Below the pieces are notes generated by a model that worked only from the letters and a program-made list of their open reading frames with translations, was not told the origin of the DNA and made no database searches. Positions 9,070-16,711 of a DNA stretch of 64,000 bases are shown here, piece by piece. This stretch comes from Arthrobacter ipis (lineage in GTDB: Bacteria > Actinomycetota > Actinomycetes > Actinomycetales > Micrococcaceae), in assembly GCF_014694315.1 (NCBI RefSeq), contig NZ_JAAOXD010000001.1, positions 1,097,256 to 1,161,255 on the forward strand, written 5' to 3'. The first letter of the stretch is position 1. The number at the start of each line of letters is the position of its first letter. Made by a program: the position numbers and the translations under genes.

Positions 9070-9627
9070 GTGAAGGTCATTGGAACGCTCATGCCTGCCC
9101 GCCTTGGGCTGCTCGCCGCTGGAGCGGCCGTAGTGGCGGCGGCATCGGCGTGCACGGCACAGGCGCCCGGTTCCGCAACACCCGCCCCAACGGCTTCGGC
9201 CTCCCCCGCTGCCGCGGCAACGAACACAGCGGCCGCCACGGCGTCCGCGACGGCAACCGCCAGCCCGTCTGCTTCCCCCGGCACGTCGGCCACCGTAGGA
9301 GCGCTCGTCGCCGGCTTCCCGTCAAAGCTTCTTCCCGTGATGCCCGGGGCCAAGGTGGTAGCCAGCAGCTTCGACAAGTCAATCTCCCCGGCCACCGTCG
9401 CACTGGTTGGCTCCATCTCCGCCAAGCCGGCCGCCGTCGTCGCCTATTACACCAAAGCCCTGGAGGGACAGGGCTTTACGGCTGTTCCCGGCAACGCCGT
9501 GGGAAGCGTGGCGTCCAAGGACTTCGTCCGCGCGGGAAGCGAGACCGTGAATATCGCCGTCCCGGCTACGGGCGGCGTTTCAACCTTCACCATCGGCGCC
9601 AACGTGACTCCCGAGTCCGTCAAGTGA
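9070..9627 (+). CDS. Putative lipoprotein
   Basis: A 185-residue exported protein. The N-terminus is a lipoprotein signal peptide ending in AAASAC, where the Cys at about residue 28 would be lipidated. A low-complexity Ala/Thr/Ser/Pro linker (about 29-80) follows, then a roughly 100-residue domain with YYTKALEGQGFTAVPG that I do not recognise. The start is GTG with AGGAGG 9 bases upstream. Its stop overlaps the next ATG (TGATG), so it is translated together with the polyprenyl synthase, but no functional link is visible. Confidence 0.85.
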   Translation: MKVIGTLMPARLGLLAAGAAVVAAASACTAQAPGSATPAPTASASPAAAATNTAAATASATATASPSASPGTSATVGALVAGFPSKLLPVMPGAKVVASSFDKSISPATVALVGSISAKPAAVVAYYTKALEGQGFTAVPGNAVGSVASKDFVRAGSETVNIAVPATGGVSTFTIGANVTPESVK

Positions 9628-10718
9628 TGGTGGCCGAGCAGCTTCGCGTGGAGCAGGCGGACTTCGTGGCCGCCGTGGCGGGAAAGCTGACAGACTTCCT
9701 GACCACCCGGCAGTCGATCATGACCGCAATCTCGCCGGACATCGATCCCATCATGGGATCAATCTCCAACCTGGTCACCGGCGGCAAGCGGCTGCGTGCC
9801 CTCATGTGCTACTGGGGATGGCGCGGAGCGGGCGGCCCTGCCTCCGCCGAAGACATCATCACAGCAGGCGCAGCCCTTGAGCTGTTCCAGGCCGCTGCAC
9901 TGATCCACGACGACATCATTGACCGGTCGGACACCCGCCGGGGCGGACCCAGCGTGCACCGCCGCTTTATCCAGCTCCACGAGTCCCAGGGCTGGGCCCT
10001 CGACAGCGAACGCTTCGGCCACGCCGCAGCCATCCTGGCCGGCGACCTGTGCTTGTCCTTCAGCGAGGAAGCCTTTACCGACATCGGCGCAACGGCGGCC
10101 TCAGGAAGCAGGGCAAGGCTGATCTTCAACCTCATGCGTTCGGAGGTCATGGCCGGCCAGTATCTGGATATCCTCGAAGAGGTGGCCGGGCCGGTCCGGG
10201 ACCGCGCCGGGGCCGTCAGCCGCGCCCAGTCAATCATCCGTTTCAAGTCAGCCAAGTACTCGACGGAACACCCGCTCGCCCTGGGCGGGGCGCTCGGCGG
10301 GGCCTCCGACGAACTGCTCCGGGGCTACTCCGCTTTCGCGCTCCCCCTGGGCGAGGCCTTCCAGCTTCGCGACGACGTCCTGGGCGTATTCGGGGACCCG
10401 GTGACCACCGGAAAGCCCGCAGGAGACGACCTCCGGGAGGGCAAGCGGACAGTGCTCGTGGCCTTCGCCCTGGACCTGGCCACCCCAGAGGAGTCCGCGT
10501 TCATCGACTCTAAGCTCGGCAGCCCCGAGTTGGGCGAGGACGACGTGGCCGAGATCCGCCGGATCATGGCGGACTGCGGAGCGCTGCAGGCCACGGAGGT
10601 GCTGATCGAGGAGTTCGGCGCCGCGGCGTACGCAGCCCTCGAGCTTCTGCCGCTGGAAGACCTCCCCAAGACCGCGCTGCGGCGGCTGGCAGAGGCGACG
10701 GTGAGCCGGGCCGCCTAA
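9627..10718 (+). CDS. Polyprenyl diphosphate synthase (GGPP synthase type)
   Basis: A 363-residue trans-prenyltransferase that condenses isopentenyl diphosphate with allylic diphosphates. The first Asp-rich motif DDIID (95-99) in LIHDDIIDRSDTRRG and the second, DDVLGVFGD (about 249-257), bind magnesium. GGKRLRAL (52-59) binds the diphosphate. Two small residues before the first Asp motif suggest a C20 or longer product, but chain length cannot be fixed by eye. The ATG at 9627 overlaps the lipoprotein stop. M. tuberculosis has idsA2 (Rv2173) at the same place relative to Rv2175c and pknL. Confidence 0.93.
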   Translation: MVAEQLRVEQADFVAAVAGKLTDFLTTRQSIMTAISPDIDPIMGSISNLVTGGKRLRALMCYWGWRGAGGPASAEDIITAGAALELFQAAALIHDDIIDRSDTRRGGPSVHRRFIQLHESQGWALDSERFGHAAAILAGDLCLSFSEEAFTDIGATAASGSRARLIFNLMRSEVMAGQYLDILEEVAGPVRDRAGAVSRAQSIIRFKSAKYSTEHPLALGGALGGASDELLRGYSAFALPLGEAFQLRDDVLGVFGDPVTTGKPAGDDLREGKRTVLVAFALDLATPEESAFIDSKLGSPELGEDDVAEIRRIMADCGALQATEVLIEEFGAAAYAALELLPLEDLPKTALRRLAEATVSRAA

Positions 10719-10749
10719 TCGGCTGGCCCGGCCCGTTTGATCACACTGG

Positions 10750-10817
10750 GCTAATTACCAGACTGGGTTTGTTACTGGGCGGGGTTTGCTACCAGGCCAG
10801 GTTTGCTACCAGGCCAG
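10750..10817. repeat. Four tandem 17-bp repeats between convergent genes
   Basis: Two identical copies of GTTTGCTACCAGGCCAG (10784-10800, 10801-10817) follow two decayed copies (10750-10766 and 10767-10783) in exact 17-base phase. The last copy overlaps the final codons and stop of the Rv2175c-type gene on the minus strand. It looks like local slippage duplication of a gene end. Confidence 0.85.
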
Positions 10818-11159
10818 GGACTGCGCCCGGCGGCGGATTTCCGTCTTGCGCCCCTCCCGGAGGGCATCGATGGGCCGCCCGCGCAGTGACTCGTCAGGGG
10901 TGAAGAGCCAGCCAATAAGCTCTTCATCCGAGAAGCCGGCGTCTGCCAGCACAAGGATGGTGCCCTTGAGGCTGTCCACGACGTGGCCGTCCTGGAGGAA
11001 TGCCGCGGGCACCGAACGGATCCGGCGTTCCCCGATCCGCAGGGCGGCCAGCGCACGCTCGTCAAGGAGCCCGTGGACTTTGGTAATGGACACATCCAAC
11101 AACTGGGCAACGTCGGGCAGGGGCAACCAGTCGCCTACAAGGGTTTCTACAGTACTCAC
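10806..11159 (-). CDS. Rv2175c family DNA-binding protein
   Basis: A 117-residue winged-helix protein. WLPLPDVAQLLDVSITKVHGLL (about 11-32) is the helix-turn-helix, and GFSDEELIGWLFTPDESLRGRPIDAL is the typical C-terminal region of Rv2175c. In M. tuberculosis Rv2175c binds DNA and is phosphorylated on an N-terminal Thr by PknL, which blocks binding. Here Thr3 and Thr6 lie in a comparable disordered N-terminus, and a PknL-type kinase is two genes away. Its regulatory targets are unknown. It is transcribed away from the LysM gene across a 250-base gap. Confidence 0.88.
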   Translation of the reverse strand: MSTVETLVGDWLPLPDVAQLLDVSITKVHGLLDERALAALRIGERRIRSVPAAFLQDGHVVDSLKGTILVLADAGFSDEELIGWLFTPDESLRGRPIDALREGRKTEIRRRAQSLAW

Positions 11160-11176
11160 GGGTCAAGGTTGCCATG

Positions 11177-11212
11177 ACGGGCGCCCGCAAGCCTAGTCGA
11201 AACGGCGCCCGT
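11177..11212. repeat. Inverted repeat in the Rv2175c-LysM divergent region
   Basis: ACGGGCGCC (11177-11185) and GGCGCCCGT (11204-11212) are perfect 9-bp arms around an 18-base spacer, just upstream of the Rv2175c-type start. No T-run follows, so this is more likely an operator than a terminator. A second short palindrome (CGCGCG arms) lies at about 11215-11245. Confidence 0.4.
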
Positions 11213-11304
11213 GTACGCGCGCTCCATTTTCGCGCGCGACACTCCCAGCCAGGCGGACTTTCCGGCTGAAATCTGATTCTTGTGCTAACCCAAAAATCGT
11301 GAGA

Positions 11305-11367
11305 GATTCACATAGATAACATTCGCAACACGATTAACACCAGTAACATAAGTATCACGAGCAACTG
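11305..11367 (+). promoter_or_regulatory. Seven tandem 9-mers, candidate MtrA-type response-regulator array
   Basis: Seven 9-base units run head to tail without gaps: GATTCACAT, AGATAACAT, TCGCAACAC, GATTAACAC, CAGTAACAT, AAGTATCAC, GAGCAACTG. The shared core is GTAACA-like with fixed phase. MtrA of actinobacteria is known to bind direct repeats of a 9-mer with a GTCACA/GTAACA core and to control wall hydrolases. The array ends 42 bases before a secreted LysM transglycosylase gene, which fits. The identity of the binding protein is inferred. Confidence 0.65.
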
Positions 11368-11409
11368 GCATGACCGACAGCATTCGCCGCTGAGAAGAGG
11401 ATCTTTCCC

Positions 11410-12726
11410 ATGACGACGACCCGCTCCACCAAGCAGTCACCCCGGCCGGGCCTGCCACTGATCGCGGCCACGACGGCCACGCTCCCCGCCGTCATGCTTT
11501 CCTCCCTTGCGGTGGCCCAGCCCGCAGCGGCCGACGTCCAGCCCAAGGCAGTGCCCGCGACGCTCGCCGCCGCCATCGAGGCCCAGGCGGCCGCAGTCAA
11601 AGCGGGCATCATCCCCGCAGCCTCCGTACCGGCTGCGCTTCCTTCAGGCCTTCAGCCCACCCGCGTCACACCGACGGCCCACACGGTGGTCCGCGGGGAC
11701 ACGGTCAGCGGCATCGCCGGCCGGTACGGGCTGAGCACCACTTCCGTGCTGAAGCTCAACAAACTGAAGGCAAACTCCGTGATCTACCCGGGGCAGCGGA
11801 TCAAACTGAAGGCTGCCGCGGCTCCGGCGGCCAGGGCTGCTGCGCCCGCCGGCACCGCTGCCAGGACGTACACCGTCAAGTCCGGCGACACGTTGGGCGG
11901 CATCGCCGGGCGGCACGGCGTCAGGCTCTCCCAGGTGCTCAGCTGGAACGGGCTCAAGGTGTCATCGATCATCTACCCCGGCCAGAAGATCCGGCTCGGT
12001 GCCGGCACCGCTGTCGCGGCGGCCCCGGCCAAGGCGGCCGCACCGGCCGCCGCCCCCTCGGCGTCCTACGTCATCAAGTCCGGGGACACCCTGTCCGGCA
12101 TCGCAGCCAGGCACGGCGTCAAGCTCGCGGCCATCCTGTCGGCGAACCGGCTGAAGGTCACAAGCGTCATCTACCCCGGCCAGAAGCTCGCCATTCCCGG
12201 GAAGACCGGCTCCGTCCAGCCGGCTTCCAGCGTCACGCCGCTCGTGCCCAGCTCCTTCCTCGGCTACACCTACCCGGCAGCCGTTGTCAGCTCAGCCAAC
12301 AAGAACAAGGCCCTGCTCAACGCCTCGCCGGTTCCGTCCCTGGCCCAGATGCAGTCCATCGTGGCCGACACCGCCCGGCGGATGGGCGTGGATCCGGCAC
12401 TGGCACAGGCCTTCGCCTATCAGGAATCCGGGTTCAACCAGCGGGCAGTGTCACCGGCCAACGCTATCGGCACCATGCAGGTCATCCCCTCCTCCGGCGA
12501 ATGGGCATCCGACCTCGTGGGCCGGAAGCTGAACCTGCTTGACCCGTACGACAACGCGACTGCCGGAGTCGCGATCATCCGCCAACTGATCCGGACCAGC
12601 AAGAACCTGGATTACGCCATTGCCGGCTATTACCAGGGCCAGTATTCGGTCAACAAGCACGGAATGTACACCGACACGAAGCACTACGTGGCAGCCATCA
12701 AGGCCCACCGCAAGACCTTCAGCTGA
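11410..12726 (+). CDS. Secreted LysM and SLT-domain lytic transglycosylase
   Basis: A 438-residue exported wall enzyme. A signal peptide (1 to about 42, ending AQPAAA) precedes three LysM domains at about 91-134, 153-197 and 218-261, each closing with YPGQ(R/K), joined by Ala-rich linkers. A transglycosylase-like domain occupies about 314-438. YQESGF provides the likely catalytic Glu339, followed by NAIGTMQVIPSSG and a GYYQGQ motif typical of SLT folds. LysM domains would hold it on peptidoglycan while the SLT domain cleaves glycan strands. The ribosome site is GAAGAGGA. Control by the 9-mer array just upstream is likely. Confidence 0.93.
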   Translation: MTTTRSTKQSPRPGLPLIAATTATLPAVMLSSLAVAQPAAADVQPKAVPATLAAAIEAQAAAVKAGIIPAASVPAALPSGLQPTRVTPTAHTVVRGDTVSGIAGRYGLSTTSVLKLNKLKANSVIYPGQRIKLKAAAAPAARAAAPAGTAARTYTVKSGDTLGGIAGRHGVRLSQVLSWNGLKVSSIIYPGQKIRLGAGTAVAAAPAKAAAPAAAPSASYVIKSGDTLSGIAARHGVKLAAILSANRLKVTSVIYPGQKLAIPGKTGSVQPASSVTPLVPSSFLGYTYPAAVVSSANKNKALLNASPVPSLAQMQSIVADTARRMGVDPALAQAFAYQESGFNQRAVSPANAIGTMQVIPSSGEWASDLVGRKLNLLDPYDNATAGVAIIRQLIRTSKNLDYAIAGYYQGQYSVNKHGMYTDTKHYVAAIKAHRKTFS

Positions 12727-12780
12727 CGCCCTCGACTCGCCTCACGGCCGGGCTACCCCGGCCGCCGGGAGCATAACGAT

Positions 12781-12815
12781 ACGGGTCCGGATCGCATGTT
12801 GATTCGGACCCGTTT
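12781..12815 (+). terminator. Terminator-like hairpin after the LysM gene
   Basis: ACGGGTCCG (12781-12789) pairs with CGGACCCGT (12805-12813). The stem extends inwards by a G-U pair plus ATC/GAT, and it is followed by TTTCC. It lies 55 bases after the LysM gene stop and only 27 bases before the kinase start, so it likely keeps the two transcripts apart. Confidence 0.6.
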
Positions 12816-12827
12816 CCATGCAGCACT

Positions 12828-12833
12828 TAGTAT
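12828..12833 (+). promoter_or_regulatory. -10 element TAGTAT giving a leaderless kinase mRNA
   Basis: TAGTAT fits the TAnnnT -10 pattern and ends 6 bases before the kinase GTG at 12840, where transcription would then start. No Shine-Dalgarno sequence is present in front of that GTG. Together these suggest a leaderless transcript, which is common in actinobacteria. Confidence 0.5.
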
Positions 12834-12839
12834 CGAAGA

Positions 12840-15083
12840 GTGCAGGAAAACGCTTTAGGCAGTTTCGTTGGATCGCTGGTGGACAACCGCTACCAGGTGA
12901 AGTCCCGATTGGCGCGGGGCGGGATGTCCACCGTCTATGTGGCCACGGACCAGAGGCTGGACCGTGATGTTGCACTGAAGGTCCTGCATCCCCACCTGGT
13001 TAACGACGGCAATTTCCTCGACCGCCTGGCCCGCGAAGCACGGGCAGCCGCAAAGCTCTCACACCCACATGTGGTCGGTGTCCTCGACCAAGGGCACGAC
13101 GGAGACACCGCCTACCTCGTCATGGAGTACATCAAGGGGCACACCCTCCGCGACGTCATCAACAGCAAGGGCGCCCTGTCCCCCCGGCTGGCCCTGGCAC
13201 TCATCGATCCGGTGGTGGAAGGGCTGGGGGCTGCACATGCCGCTGGTATCATCCACCGCGACGTCAAGCCGGAGAACGTCCTGATCGCCGAAGACGGCCG
13301 GATCAAGATCGGTGACTTCGGCCTCGCGCGCGCCGTGACAACGTCAACCAGCACAGGCGCCCTGATCGGCACCGTCGCGTACCTCTCGCCGGAACTGGTG
13401 CTGGGCAAAGCGGCCGACGCGCGAAGCGACATCTACGCCACGGGCATCATGCTGTTCGAGATGCTCACCGGACGCCAGCCGTTCGAGGGCGACGTCCCCA
13501 TCCAGGTGGCCTACCAGCACGTGAATTCCACCGTGGGCGCTCCCTCTGGCTTGGTTCCAGGGCTCGCCGAGGAGGTGGACGAACTCGTGCAGTGGTGTAC
13601 CGCCAGCGATCCCGAGCAGCGGCCGGTGGACGGCAACGCCCTGCTGGCGGAACTCCGCCACATCCGAACCAACCTCACCGACTCCGAACTGGATCTGCAA
13701 CCGCCTGCAGCCATTCAGGCGGCCGCGGCGACGGGCACGGTCCCCGACGCCGGCCCGCGCGGCATGGGCGCTCCGCCCGCACCCGCCCGGATGCCGTCCC
13801 GAATGCCGGGAAGCCCTCCCGGCCAGGCAGGCCAGGGCGGGCCGGGAGCACAGGGAAGCCAGGCAAATCAAACAGACCTGGAAAGCCACACCGAGCTGCT
13901 GGCACCTATTCACGGCGATGACGTCCCCCGGGGCCGTCCTACGGAAGTCATTTCACGCACCAGCAACCCGACCACCGTGTTTTCCACGCCTGTCTCACCA
14001 ACGCCCGTCTCTCCAAGGCCCGTCTCTCCTCCAAAATCCCGCCCGGTGCTCCCGTCCTACGGATTCGACGACGACGAGGCGGAGGCGGCGCCGCTCCCCC
14101 TGAGCAAGCGGGAACAGCGGAAACTGGACCGCCACGAACAAAAGGAGCGGTCGCGCGCTGCGGCCACTCCCGTCCGGACGCTCCGGGAGGGCAATTCCCG
14201 GCGCAGGGGCGCGCTTTGGATTGTTGTCCTGCTGCTCCTTGCCCTCCTTGCCACCGGCGCAGGATGGTTCTTCGGTATGGGACCGGGCTCCCCCGGAACC
14301 GTGCCGGCCGTGGCGAACAGGACAGTGGCGCAGGCCCAGCAACTGCTCCGGGACGCAGGCTTCCAGTCCAGCACCCAGGACGTCTTCGATGACGACGTCA
14401 AGGCCGGTCTTGTGGTGGGATCCGAACCTGGCGCCGGAACGGAAATCCGCAAATTCCAGCAGGTCTCGCTGTTCGTGTCCAAGGGTCCGCAGCTGTTTCC
14501 CCTGCCGCAACTGACGGGCAAGACGCTCGATGCCTCTAAGGAAGCGCTTAACGGCGCCGAGATGGCACTGGGCAAGGTCACGGAGAAATTCGACGAGGAG
14601 ATCCCGGCAGGAACGGTCCTAAGCCAGGCCCCGGAAGCGGGAACGTCCGTGCGGCACGGCACGCCGGTGAGCCTCACAGTTTCGAAAGGCCCGCAGCCCA
14701 TTCCGGTGCCGGACGTGCGCGGACAGGACCAGAACGAGGCCGTCCGCTCAATTGAAGCTGCCGGACTTAAAGCTGAGGTGGCCGACGAAACGGTGCACGA
14801 CAGGAACATTCCCAAGGGGGCCGTGGTCAGCCAGGAACCCGCTTCGGGAACACTGACAAGGGGCCAAACGGTCACTCTGACGATTTCCGAGGGTCCCAGG
14901 CTCGTGAAGGTGCCCAACTACATCGGCAAGCAGGTCCGGGAGGCCCGCGAAGCCTTGGAGAAGCGCGGTTTCGATGTCCGCGTCAACGAAGTCCTCGGCG
15001 GCTTCTTCGGCACGGTGCGGGACCAGGATCCCGTGGACACAGAGGTACCCGAAGGCTCCGTCATCACCCTCACCGTGGTGTAG
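12840..15083 (+). CDS. pknL: Ser/Thr protein kinase, PknL type with four PASTA domains
   Basis: A 747-residue membrane kinase. The N-terminal Hanks-type domain shows the glycine loop (24-33), catalytic Lys47, HRDVKPEN (139-146), DFG (159-161) and an activation loop with Thr167, Thr168, Thr170 and Thr172 before SPE. A Pro/Ser-rich juxtamembrane linker with repeated PVSP units leads to one membrane helix (about 456-478). Four extracellular PASTA domains (about 482-747) probably sense wall muropeptides or lipid II. Position next to Rv2175c, and between idsA and aroG homologues, identifies it as the PknL orthologue, although M. tuberculosis PknL lacks PASTA domains. The GTG start appears leaderless. 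Confidence 0.92.
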   Translation: MQENALGSFVGSLVDNRYQVKSRLARGGMSTVYVATDQRLDRDVALKVLHPHLVNDGNFLDRLAREARAAAKLSHPHVVGVLDQGHDGDTAYLVMEYIKGHTLRDVINSKGALSPRLALALIDPVVEGLGAAHAAGIIHRDVKPENVLIAEDGRIKIGDFGLARAVTTSTSTGALIGTVAYLSPELVLGKAADARSDIYATGIMLFEMLTGRQPFEGDVPIQVAYQHVNSTVGAPSGLVPGLAEEVDELVQWCTASDPEQRPVDGNALLAELRHIRTNLTDSELDLQPPAAIQAAAATGTVPDAGPRGMGAPPAPARMPSRMPGSPPGQAGQGGPGAQGSQANQTDLESHTELLAPIHGDDVPRGRPTEVISRTSNPTTVFSTPVSPTPVSPRPVSPPKSRPVLPSYGFDDDEAEAAPLPLSKREQRKLDRHEQKERSRAAATPVRTLREGNSRRRGALWIVVLLLLALLATGAGWFFGMGPGSPGTVPAVANRTVAQAQQLLRDAGFQSSTQDVFDDDVKAGLVVGSEPGAGTEIRKFQQVSLFVSKGPQLFPLPQLTGKTLDASKEALNGAEMALGKVTEKFDEEIPAGTVLSQAPEAGTSVRHGTPVSLTVSKGPQPIPVPDVRGQDQNEAVRSIEAAGLKAEVADETVHDRNIPKGAVVSQEPASGTLTRGQTVTLTISEGPRLVKVPNYIGKQVREAREALEKRGFDVRVNEVLGGFFGTVRDQDPVDTEVPEGSVITLTVV

Positions 15084-15095
15084 CCGGGACGAAGA

Positions 15096-15145
15096 ACGAA
15101 AGACCGGCGCCGGGGAGTCTGTGCTCCCCGGCGCCGGTCTTTCGT
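15096..15145. terminator. Strong bidirectional terminator between pknL and the DAHP synthase gene
   Basis: Two perfectly complementary 22-base arms (15096-15117 and 15124-15145) surround a 6-base loop. The outer part of the stem is A-rich on one side and T-rich on the other (ACGAAAG / CTTTCGT), so it works for both converging genes. It lies 12 bases after the kinase stop. Confidence 0.85.
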
Positions 15146-15186
15146 TGTGCTGCTGGATCTGCCCAGGCCGCTTAACCCAGGGCCGC

Positions 15187-16578
15187 TTAGCGGCGGGTGA
15201 GCGCGCCCGCCACGAGGAACGCCATCTCCAGCGACTGCATGTGGTTCAGCCGCGGATCACAGACCGACTCGTAGCGATCGAGGAACGCTTCCTGGTCAAT
15301 GGGGTCGGCGCCGCCGAGGCATTCGGCCACATCATCGCCGGTCATCTCGACGTGCAGACCGCCCGGAACCGTCCCCAGGGCATGGTGCACCTCGAAGAAC
15401 CCGCGCACCTCGTCGATGACGTCGTCGAAATTCCTGGTCTTGTAGCCGTTGGGTGAGGTGACGGTGTTGCCGTGCATCGGGTCCGTGACCCACAGGACCT
15501 GGGCGCCGGAGGCGGTGACCTTTTCCACGAGGGACGGGAGCTTCTCGCGGATGTTGCCGGCACCCATGCGCGTGATGAACGTGAGCCTGCCGGGTTCGCG
15601 CTCGGGATCCAGCTTGTCGATGAGGCGCAGGGCGTCGTCGCCGGAAGTGGACGGGCCGAGCTTGACGCCGATCGGGTTGCGGACCCGGGACAGGTAGTCC
15701 ACGTGGGCGTGGTCCAGCTCGCGCGTACGCTCGCCGATCCACAGGAAGTGGCCGGAGGTGCCGTAGGGCAGGCCGGTGCGGGAGTCGATGCGGGTCAGCG
15801 CACGCTCGTAGTCGAGCAAAAGGGCCTCGTGGCTGGCAAAGAACTCAACGCGCTTCAGGGCTTCGAAGTCGGCGCCGCAGGATGCCATGAACTTGATGGC
15901 GCGGTCGATGTCGCGCGCGAGGGACTCGTAACGGGCGTGGGCAGGGTTCTCGGTGAAGCCCTTGTTCCAGGTGTGCACCAGACGGAGGTCCGCGAATCCG
16001 CCCTGGGTGAAAGCCCGGATGAGGTTCAGCGTGGAAGCGGAGGTGTGGTAGGCGCGGAGCATGCGGCTGGCGTCATGGCCCCGCGACTCGGGGGTGAAGT
16101 CGTAGCCGTTCACGATGTCGCCCCGGTATGCCGGCAGCGTCACGCCGTCACGGGTCTCGTCGTTGGAGGAGCGTGGCTTGGCGAACTGGCCGGCCATGCG
16201 CCCCATCTTGATGACGGGCATTGCCGCGCCGTAGGTCAGGACCACTGCCATCTGCAGGATCGTCTTCACCCGTGCGCTGATTTTGTCCGCCGTGGCACCC
16301 TCAAAGGTTTCGGCGCAGTCACCGCCCTGGAGCAGGAAGGCCTTGCCCTGGGCTGCCGCGGCGAGACGCTCGCGGAGGATGTCCACCTCGCCCGCGAAAA
16401 CGAGCGGCGGGAGCACCGACAGTTCCTTGACGGAGGCGTTGAAGACCTCGGAGTCCTGCCAGCTCGGCTGCTGGGAGATGGGAAGGTCCCGCCAGTTGTC
16501 GAGTCCGGGATAGTTGGCCGCACCGCTCTGTGAAGTGCTGGTCAGGGAAGAGGCAGGTTTTGCAGATAGCTCAGTCAC
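15187..16578 (-). CDS. aroG: 3-deoxy-7-phosphoheptulonate synthase, class II
   Basis: A 463-residue class II (plant/mycobacterial-type) DAHP synthase, which joins phosphoenolpyruvate and erythrose 4-phosphate to start the shikimate pathway. LLQGGDCAETF, RMAGQFAKPRSS, WVTDPMHGNT and the C-terminal GGLHVEMTGDDVAECLGG are class II signatures. Full length includes the N-terminal helices that form the allosteric site in the mycobacterial enzyme. The start is GTG with no ribosome site. A TACTCT -10 at 16586-16591 ends 7 bases before it, suggesting another leaderless message. The neighbours match Rv2178c. Confidence 0.95.
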   Translation of the reverse strand: MTELSAKPASSLTSTSQSGAANYPGLDNWRDLPISQQPSWQDSEVFNASVKELSVLPPLVFAGEVDILRERLAAAAQGKAFLLQGGDCAETFEGATADKISARVKTILQMAVVLTYGAAMPVIKMGRMAGQFAKPRSSNDETRDGVTLPAYRGDIVNGYDFTPESRGHDASRMLRAYHTSASTLNLIRAFTQGGFADLRLVHTWNKGFTENPAHARYESLARDIDRAIKFMASCGADFEALKRVEFFASHEALLLDYERALTRIDSRTGLPYGTSGHFLWIGERTRELDHAHVDYLSRVRNPIGVKLGPSTSGDDALRLIDKLDPEREPGRLTFITRMGAGNIREKLPSLVEKVTASGAQVLWVTDPMHGNTVTSPNGYKTRNFDDVIDEVRGFFEVHHALGTVPGGLHVEMTGDDVAECLGGADPIDQEAFLDRYESVCDPRLNHMQSLEMAFLVAGALTRR

Positions 16579-16585
16579 ACTACTA

Positions 16586-16591
16586 AGAGTA
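16586..16591 (-). promoter_or_regulatory. Candidate -10 for a leaderless aroG mRNA
   Basis: TACTCT on the minus strand, 7 bases before the GTG start of the DAHP synthase gene, with no Shine-Dalgarno sequence between. The -35 region is not recognisable. Confidence 0.4.
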
Positions 16592-16640
16592 GTTGGCCGG
16601 ACCGGCTCGGGACACCCGGACTGTCATGCGCCCGGGCCCG

Positions 16641-16707
16641 GCGTCACAGACCCAGAGCGTCGCAGACACAAACAGACACAAGGCGTCACAGACACGCGGC
16701 GTCACGG
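16641..16707. repeat. Short direct repeats GCGTCRCAGAC
   Basis: GCGTCACAGAC-like units start at 16641, 16657, 16683 and 16699, spaced 16, 26 and 16 bases. They lie between the end of the acyltransferase gene and the start of the DAHP synthase gene. They may be slippage products or a binding array; no known motif is recognised. Confidence 0.45.
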
Positions 16708-16711
16708 TCAG

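Noticed and set aside
11160..11409. A c-di-AMP (ydaO) riboswitch in front of the LysM gene
   Set aside because: Such riboswitches often precede wall hydrolases in actinobacteria, but its conserved GC-rich core is absent. The region is instead filled by the 9-mer array.
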